A DNA stretch of 64,000 nucleotides from NCBI GenBank assembly GCA_032622095.1, contig CP136061.1, positions 52,771,762-52,835,761 on the forward strand, written 5' to 3'. Origin of the DNA: Siphonodentalium dalli (lineage: Eukaryota > Mollusca > Scaphopoda > Gadilida > Siphonodentaliidae). A model generated the notes under the pieces. That model was not told the origin of the DNA, searched no databases, and worked only from the letters and a program-made list of their open reading frames with translations. This document shows, in pieces, positions 52,001 to 61,000 of this stretch (position 1 is the stretch's first letter; the number at the start of each line of letters is the position of its first letter). The translations under genes were made by a program, and so were the position numbers.

Positions 52001-55000
52001 GAGAAACCTATATACAAAATTTGGTTCCAATCAAATAGAAATTGTTTGAGTTATCGCATTATGTGTAAAGTGTTTACGGATGGCTATACAGACAGATGGA
52101 CAGATGGATGGACAGACGAACGAGTGGTCAATCCGGACGTTGACACTATGTGTACCATACTATGGTATGGGTACACATAAAAAGTTTTATCTCATGCAGA
52201 GTACAAGAAAAATGTATCAAACCTGGTGTGCCCCTTTAATATTTCAATTCACATTTGTAATCAATTGAAATCAATGTCAAAAAGCTTTCCATTAATATAT
52301 AAATAAAATAAACTAGACCTACAGTTCTAAAAGTGTTATAAACAATTATTTTGTTCTGATAGACTGATACAGAGCTCTCAAGTTTAAAAAAATTTTAAAA
52401 CCAAAGTTGTCTTCCCATGCAATAAAAATTCCAAAGAATCTACTGAACACAATCACATTATTAACCTCCAATAGTAATGCTATTAAACAATAAAACCAGA
52501 TTATGCCTTTAAGATAAAATTTAAATAACCATGCATATAAAATAGTATAGACATTCCATCTATGATATCTCATCATATGGCCAACAGGTCTCCCTGCAGT
52601 TAATTAACTCAATGCAAGAGAGAGTCATTGTAACTGGATACTCTCTCTGTTGCTCTGTGCCAGAAGAGAACTTCATGGCATTGTAAACCTGATTTATTAG
52701 ATTCTATCTGGACAGTGCAAACTGTGTATCCAAACAATGCTTCAGACAAAATTTTATGTAATATATTCAGTAAGAGAGACTGTCAGAGAGAGAAATAGTT
52801 GAAAACTTCCATAGAGTTCATTGTTAAAGTGTCATGTTACCCCCTAAAAATCAAGCGAGCATGATGCCTTGAACAAGTTATGAACTAGTTGTCATAGCAA
52901 TGCTCCACAGTCCACACCAAATATCACTCCCAACACCAAATTGTAATTTTCAAGAATTAATAGAGTTAATTAAAATAATTAAAGGGCCATAACTCCATTA
53001 AAAAATATCGGCGTCTGTATATTGGGCTGAGAAACTCGCATACCCGATTGGATAGAAAATGTTTGAGTTATCGCACCATGCGTAAAGTGTCTACAGACAG
53101 ACAGACAGCTAGACGGACTAACGACGAGTGGTCAATCCGGACAACGACACTATGTTTAACATACGATGGTATGGGTAAACATAAAACGATATTTGATTCT
53201 CAGGAAAAATTTTGAAAATCAATGAGGGAGCGAGGGTTTTATTTTTATTTTTAATTTTGTTCTGCCCACAGTAAGCATGGGTTATTATACCTTCCCAGGT
53301 CCAGAAAATGTAGGGAGAACTTTGTAATGGATATAAACTAATTTAATCTGATATAAAGAATGACAAATAATTATGACATTGTACTGTGCATTTTTCATAT
53401 AGGGAGTACCTAGAATGATATATATATTGATATGATCTTAATACCGGCACAATAATATTTAACAACACGCAGAACTACATATCCTGTTTCATATAAAAAT
53501 ATAGAGTGTAAATACAGTCGAAATGAAAAGATAAAGTGATCTTGCAAACTATCATAGAAAGTCTTGATTCACTTATACCGCTGACTAATTAGAGACTGCA
53601 TGGGTATGTACCGCACTGGATGATAGACAATAAAACTTCAAATAACCATCATAAACATGGCCATGTATTGACAATCCAAGTGCTGTGTATTCTGATGTCA
53701 CGTTTTTGGACAACTGATCATCTGTATCATTTTGACAACACAATTATTGCCTTATAGGGCTGCATTATATTACCATCTGATCGATCAGCGATGGATTATT
53801 TTTTTATTTAATGTTAGGTCCATATAGCTGCCAGTGAAGTGAACAGTTTATTCTCCTGTTATACAAAATCTAGTATAAAAAGTTTTTATTTCAGACATAA
53901 AATCTAGCTGACCCTAACAAACTAGAGGTGTGACTGTCCCAATGGGACTACGGATACCCCCCTGTTTTTAAAATACTAAAGATGTTTCACATGTCAGTAA
54001 ACATTTAGTTAAAATAATAAAATAACAGTTCCCATTGCAGGTGTACAACCATAACCCTAATCTTAAACCTATTGACCGAAAAATGTAGGAATAAAAGCTT
54101 GGACAAAATTATGTAAAAAAAACGACTGAGAAAAACTCCGGACAAATTTGTGTCCACGGACGGACGACGGATGGATGGACGGACGAGCTGACTCAAGTAT
54201 ATCCCCCCTAACTTCGTTGCGGGGGTATAAATACAAAAACAGCTGGTTCCATTGCCAATCTAACAACATGATTACTCTTCCCAACAATAACGCCATGCGA
54301 CAGGTTACGGCCAACCACCAGCACATACAAAATGGCTAAATACATGGAGAAAAGTAAGTCTTTTTTTGTACGATATATTTTTTGAATACATGCATGCACC
54401 CCATCCCAGGTATACAGTAATGCCCTAAGTAATCGACTCCCCGAGAGCTTTCCGATGATTGGGAACAAGCCATATTTCCGACTAAATCCTGAAAAGTTAC
54501 CCATAATTCTGCTGTGGTTATGGAGTCGATTACTTAGGGCATTACTGTAGTTAATTAATTATGCAGTCCAGTTTGGATTCATGTGAGTCACATGATGTGA
54601 CTGCATTGTGATATAGTCCACTTTGACACTGCTAAATTGTGCCAGAAAATTCCATAGCATTTGCATTTTCTATACAATTTTCATGAACAACTCAAATTTG
54701 AAAAAGGGACCCACCGCCCCTCTAACGGAAACCCTGACACAAGCATACAGTAATGTCCGAAGTATATGACCCTTTAAAGACATATTATGTACTTATTCGG
54801 GTGCGTGAAACTAATAAGTTAGTATTCAGGCGCTATGCCAACTAGTGGAATATAGCATTCTAGTAACATCGCCGAAAATTTCAAACAAATCGACCTTACC
54901 ACTCCATAGAAAACATCGTCTGAACTACGCGGAATTGTAAATATTTACTTCTTGATTCGGGATGCTACTATCTGCGATAAGCTAACGAAAACGAATTGGC

Positions 55001-58000
55001 CATCAAGAATCAGTGTATTTAATTAATATATAAGAATGACGGTGCTTGTTGTCAATTTGGATATAATATTTGTAAAAAATACTACTTTGAGCAAGATTAT
55101 TCTCAATTTCTATTTGACCACCGTACCGGAGTGTTTCACATCACTTTAACCACAGCAGAATTATGGGAAATTTTTCAGGATTTAGTCGGAAATATGGCTT
55201 GTTGCCATTCATTGGAAAGCTCTCACCGACTAAATCCTGAAAAATTTCCAATAATTCTGCTGTGGTTTAGAGGTCGATTATTTAGGACATTACTGTATGT
55301 CTGTATTATGTATGCAATATATCTGCATTTTGTTATGCAATAGTTTGCATTTTCGAGAAGTACTTTTATCTAAAATACAGATTTATGATTTAATAATTCA
55401 GGAAACTTTCTGTCAATTGTAACAAACCAAAGAACAGACAGTTCTTTTATCTGTCAATTCCTTTCTGAACTAATCAAAAGACTTGATCATGGAGCCAATG
55501 CGATGGATATTGGCTTGGCATATACAATGTATATAGATTTAGTACAGGAGCTCCGAAGTTGGCCAAAATTACTGGAAATTTTGAAATGCCACCTATTAAC
55601 TGGAATGTTCGAAACACAAATCAGTCATGAGACAAGATGAGCTAAACATAGATACATATACATTGAATAAAATATTAACCACCAAATACCTGCTATCAAA
55701 TTTCCAATATACGCATTCTGGGTCTGTGAAATTTTTCTGAAACAAAATAAGAGAAAGTGGAGAAAATAAAAAGATTAACTAGCCAGTCTAACTTAACTAC
55801 AGACCACACATAGATACTGTAGTGGGTCTGAATACTTGTCATAGACTATTCATTTCCTGAACTGCAGGATTCCACGTCAGCATATAGCGCCAATCAGAAC
55901 TCACTATTAATGGCCCCAAGATTAAAGTGTCCAATCGAAGCGATTGATGTAACAAGACATGCTTTGAGAGAAGCATGCATGCTTCCAGAAAACAAAGAAA
56001 TTACACAAACATTGTTCGATATTTTGTCTGCTTCATAAGGACAACACGTGTCTCTGCTTGAATTACTTAGTATATATATTAATATTGCAAAATTCCACAG
56101 ATCAAATTATTGTTCATTGATTGGTTAAAAATACAACACAAGTGTGAAATTGTAGCAAAAGTCATTCTTCTGGGGAAATGGATGGAGTGGACAAAAAATA
56201 AAACTAATTTTCAAAGCAAATGCTGTAAATAGAATTTTTTTTGTCAATGTTATTCTGTTTTCTCACACATAAATTAATACAAATAATATTTCAGTTGCAG
56301 AATGTTCTGCTATTGAGCTGAATATACAGTAAGTGAGGTCTGTATTATAATTAGGGGCAGGTGGGTTGCTGGAAAAAGCACTTATTTTTTTAAGCTTAAC
56401 TATTATCGGACTTGATGATTTGGCCCCTAAGCGACCAAATGGAATGCAATCTACAAAAGTGGGGATAATGACACCAAATGTTATGGCATCTCTCAGAAAC
56501 TGTACAAGGAATGGTCAGTATTTAGTCCAGTGTCTACTCATTACAATACAATGAGGAAATGTACCCATAACTTAAATGAGTTTTTTACCATCATAATGGT
56601 TTGTGACTTTTGAACTGAGCACTACCACCACACAAGCTTGGTGTAGCAAGCATGAAACCACTGAGTGGTTAACCCTTTGATGACAGGAGCTGCGCTGGTG
56701 CAGCATTAAAGATCCTGTGCCACTGCATTCTCTTATATATGCAAGTCTTCCATATATAAGAGAATCCACTGGCTTACAAGGTCAAGGTAAATATTGTATT
56801 ATAGTGTAGTGACTTAGCGTTTTTTTTGGAACGGACTGGCCAAAAGTGCCATTTTTTTTATATTTTGTCAAGTTATGTGTGCTCTTTCAGAAAGTGAACT
56901 AGAAACAGGTTTCTGATCAATATTAACCCTTGTTTCCAGTATAAATCCAAGATGGCGGCCAAATTCAATCATTATTTCACACTGACGTTCCAACTGGTAT
57001 AAAATTTGAGGCGCATGCATAATAAAGGCATCATTCAACCTGACATTGTAATATTTTGAAGAGAGTAGCAACCCAGAGTTACCAAATTGGAAATTTATCA
57101 CTTTTTGTACCAAAAACGTGCAGTTTTGTCATATAATCATTCTCGTTTCAATTATTTCGGAATAATAAAGAGACAATTTCTCAAAAATGTTTCAGTGTAG
57201 ATCAAAGGTTAAGGTCTTAGCATTTTTGGACATGTATACTCTAATCAAAACATACAATATCTAGGACACATTCTTAACCGTATTTTAAAAAATTTTGATT
57301 ATGTTACCCCTCACCCAAAAAATCATGAAATATTGTTTTTGTGATAAGCATCCGATAGAACATGGATGAGAATCTATAAAGGACACTATTTGATCACATT
57401 TCTAAATACTGAAATGGCAATTACATACACAATGACCAAAGTTGAAATATAACATCTTTTTCGACAAAAAATATGCAATTTTGTAAGAAAATCCTCGTCA
57501 TTTCAAATTTTTTGGTTCAATAAATCGCCATTTACTCATAGGATATTTGCGATAGTCCACAATGTCCGGTCTTATATGTTTTGGACATATATACTGAAAA
57601 CGATGAATACATTGTATGTGTTTAATATGTAACAGCGTTTCAGAAAACTTGGTTTATGTTACCCCTCACCCCAAAAATCACGAAAATGTGACTTGTTGTA
57701 AGGATTAGTGATGTTCCGATAATGAAAAAGCTTATCGGACCGATTTCCAATAACTGGAGGCACAATCGGCCGATTTCCGATTCCGATTTTTATATATATT
57801 GTGCGTTTGTTCCTATAATGGACTTATATACACCCAATGCACTCCATATCCCGCATAGTTTCAAAGCCAAATACATCAAAGAAATATATACACACTGTCG
57901 TGACAGTATTTCTGCCGACGTCGGTTGTGTGCTTCCTTTGATGTATACCGGTAGTTGTTTTGACAAAGAGATCAAAGGTGCCGACTCAGAGTAACATTAT

Positions 58001-61000
58001 GACCATGTGTGTGGAACACTTGCATGCGGAGTAAAAGTCTTGATTGAATACTTGTAAGTTGTAACAATGTATGGAATGGCGATGATTATTAACTAAATTT
58101 TGATTGATGGATAATAATTGCTGTCATATTTGTCTGAGATTTCCCAAGTTTCCATTGGTCACACCTTTTATCTTTTAACAACTCGGAAGCTTTTATAGTT
58201 CCGCCTGCTCAATTTTTGTTTCGCAAGTTCAACGTGGAGCTAAGCGTATTTCATAGCATACATTGTACAGACGAAAAAGCTAATTATGCCCCTACTAACG
58301 TTGATCGTTATTGAAGACAGTTCTGATAACAACTGTATTAATTCATTCAGTGTGTGCTTCAAGTTATTGACATAGCATGTGACGTCACATGAGTCATGAC
58401 ACGTGCTCTAGAGGAAGCCTCACTGTAATCAGGTCAGCTTTTTAATTAAAGCTTTCTTTGAATCTATTTCGTGTCAACGCGATTGAACCAATAACTTCAT
58501 ATTACACGGGATGTCGGGCATGTGTATTGCCATTCTTATAATATATCATCATATCAGACTGCTTTGATGATGCCAATGGCTTCTTTTTAGGCTGTTACAA
58601 CTGCGTTTTACATTCAATACTACAGTTGTATTGCGTATGTTTATTAAAGCGTGCACATTGCACTTATAGATACTAGAACGTTTTTATTTATTTTGACAAT
58701 CGGTAAAAGCCGATGTTCAACTGCGAGGTACGATTAATTTCCGATGGGCTATTATCGGCCGATGGCCGATTCCGATTATCGGAACATCACTAGTAAGGAT
58801 TCAATAAATCTTTGGTTAAATCTTATAAAGTGAGTTTGTTGATCGCAATTCGTCATATATTATAATGTAACAATCTCATTGTCAGTATACTGTTGAAATT
58901 AACAATTGTATGCCTAATAACAGTTTATTTGATCATTTCAAATATGTTCAACCAATAGAATGGCAATATGCAATAATATACAATATGCGGTCTTAAAAGT
59001 TTCGAAAATTAACATCGAATATATATATACAACACATATAAGGGTATATACATGTAATGTATTGGTGAAATAAAATAAAAATAAAAGAATCTATAATACC
59101 ATTAATGGATATATTTGACCCAATATCATTGACTTATGTAATCTAGCATTCAAGAGGGGTGTATATATAGATATGCATTTCAGGTCACAACTTTAAATTG
59201 TCAATCAATAATACACATAAAGATGGCCTATCTTTGTTTATACTGTGTTCTTAAATTCATGTTTGTTATGGTATATAACTATAATGTTCACAGACTGATA
59301 ATACCAGCCGATAGATAGCAACTCATAGATTGTCATGTTATAATCACCGCTGCCTGTGTTTATACGTTGAACAAATATTTTAAGCACACAATTACATCTA
59401 CATAACTCTGTGTATGGTAAATCAGCGTTTGCACATTTGCATCTGTTACAAGTTTGTGATTTGCAACAACACTTAATGAGTTCTGAGCACACAGCTGCAG
59501 CTTGGCATGACAAGTGTACCACAATCCTACCTGGTAGGCAGCTCGTTTCATATGTCCCACACCACATATATATGACAGTAACACTTCTTAGTCTGTAGAG
59601 TAGAAACTTCATTAGTGACTGGGCGTAATCATTAAAAGTAGATACTATATCGCAGGTACAATCATATCCACACGAACGCCTCCATCAAATATCTTGCACT
59701 GAACATTTTTAGGTGGGTCCGATATATCTCCAATTGCTTCCCGGATACATCCCAGCAAATCAGATTGTGTCCCCTTGAATTTACCTCCCATTGATAAGGC
59801 GGGGGAAATAGCCGACTCTCATGAGAGAAAAACACGTCTGGTTCGGGGAGTTCTAGCCATCTCTTTATTGTTGATGAACTCTCTGTTAAACCTATCAAAT
59901 CTCCATTTCGTTTCAATTTGATGTTCTCCTGTTCCTGCACTTGATCGTTTGGAATAGCGGAGAAACGATTTCGGGTTTGTTGAACTGCCCAAATGTTGTT
60001 CGAACACACTATTACAAGAAATAAAATATTGGAAGTACGTGCAAGATATTTGATGGAGGCGTTCTTGTGCATATAATTGTGCCTGCGATAGGATCTACAT
60101 GTACTTTTAATGATTACACAATCACCAATGAAGTTTCTACTCTACAAACTAAGAAGTGTTAATGTCATGTGTGTTGTGTGGGATAGGTATTTTGAAGGCA
60201 GCACAAAAGGCAGCACTAATGAGAATCGTGGTATAGGTCTTGGACGAAAAGTTGGTGGCCAAACTAAGATTCCAAAAAAATGGAACGACTTCCTCCGTCA
60301 TTCTGACAATAAGCTTGAACTTTTTGTATTCCTGACAAGTAATGCGTCAGAACATGATGATAAAGTGTTACATGACAGAATTTTCGTCAACTCTCAAAAT
60401 AGAAAATTCTTTCTAGTAAATCTTGAGAAACTGTTGTCAGGAGGAAGCTGATATTAGAATTGTGCCGCACATTATCCATGCGCTTTCTTGTGGGCTGACG
60501 ACCATCCGTGTTCGGATTGTTGACACATATGTTCTGGTAATGGTCATCGGTCTGTTTTCAAAGTTTACGGAAGCTAACAGTGGTGGTGATACATGTGTTT
60601 CTCTAGGAACAGGCAAAACTAAAACATTGTACCATGACAACAGCACATTTTCCGCTCTGGGCGATGACAATTGTTATCACTACCCAATTTTCATTCGATA
60701 TCTGGTTTTGATACAACTTTGTTCTTCCATATAAAGGGCAGAAAAAGTTTCTGGATAGCATGGAAATATTATCCCATTATCACAGATACATGTACATTTC
60801 TTCTATAGGCGAATCAACTTTTTATTCAACTAGATTCGTCCTCATATATTTTCATTAGCATTAATTATAATAAAGGTTGTCAAAAGTTGCTGATAACGAG
60901 GCATATGAAGAGAATTCTCCAAAACTTGTCGCTCAAAAGGGGCCCTAATACAGCATATGAAATGAGCCATATACCAGGCAGGATTGTGGTACACTTGCAG

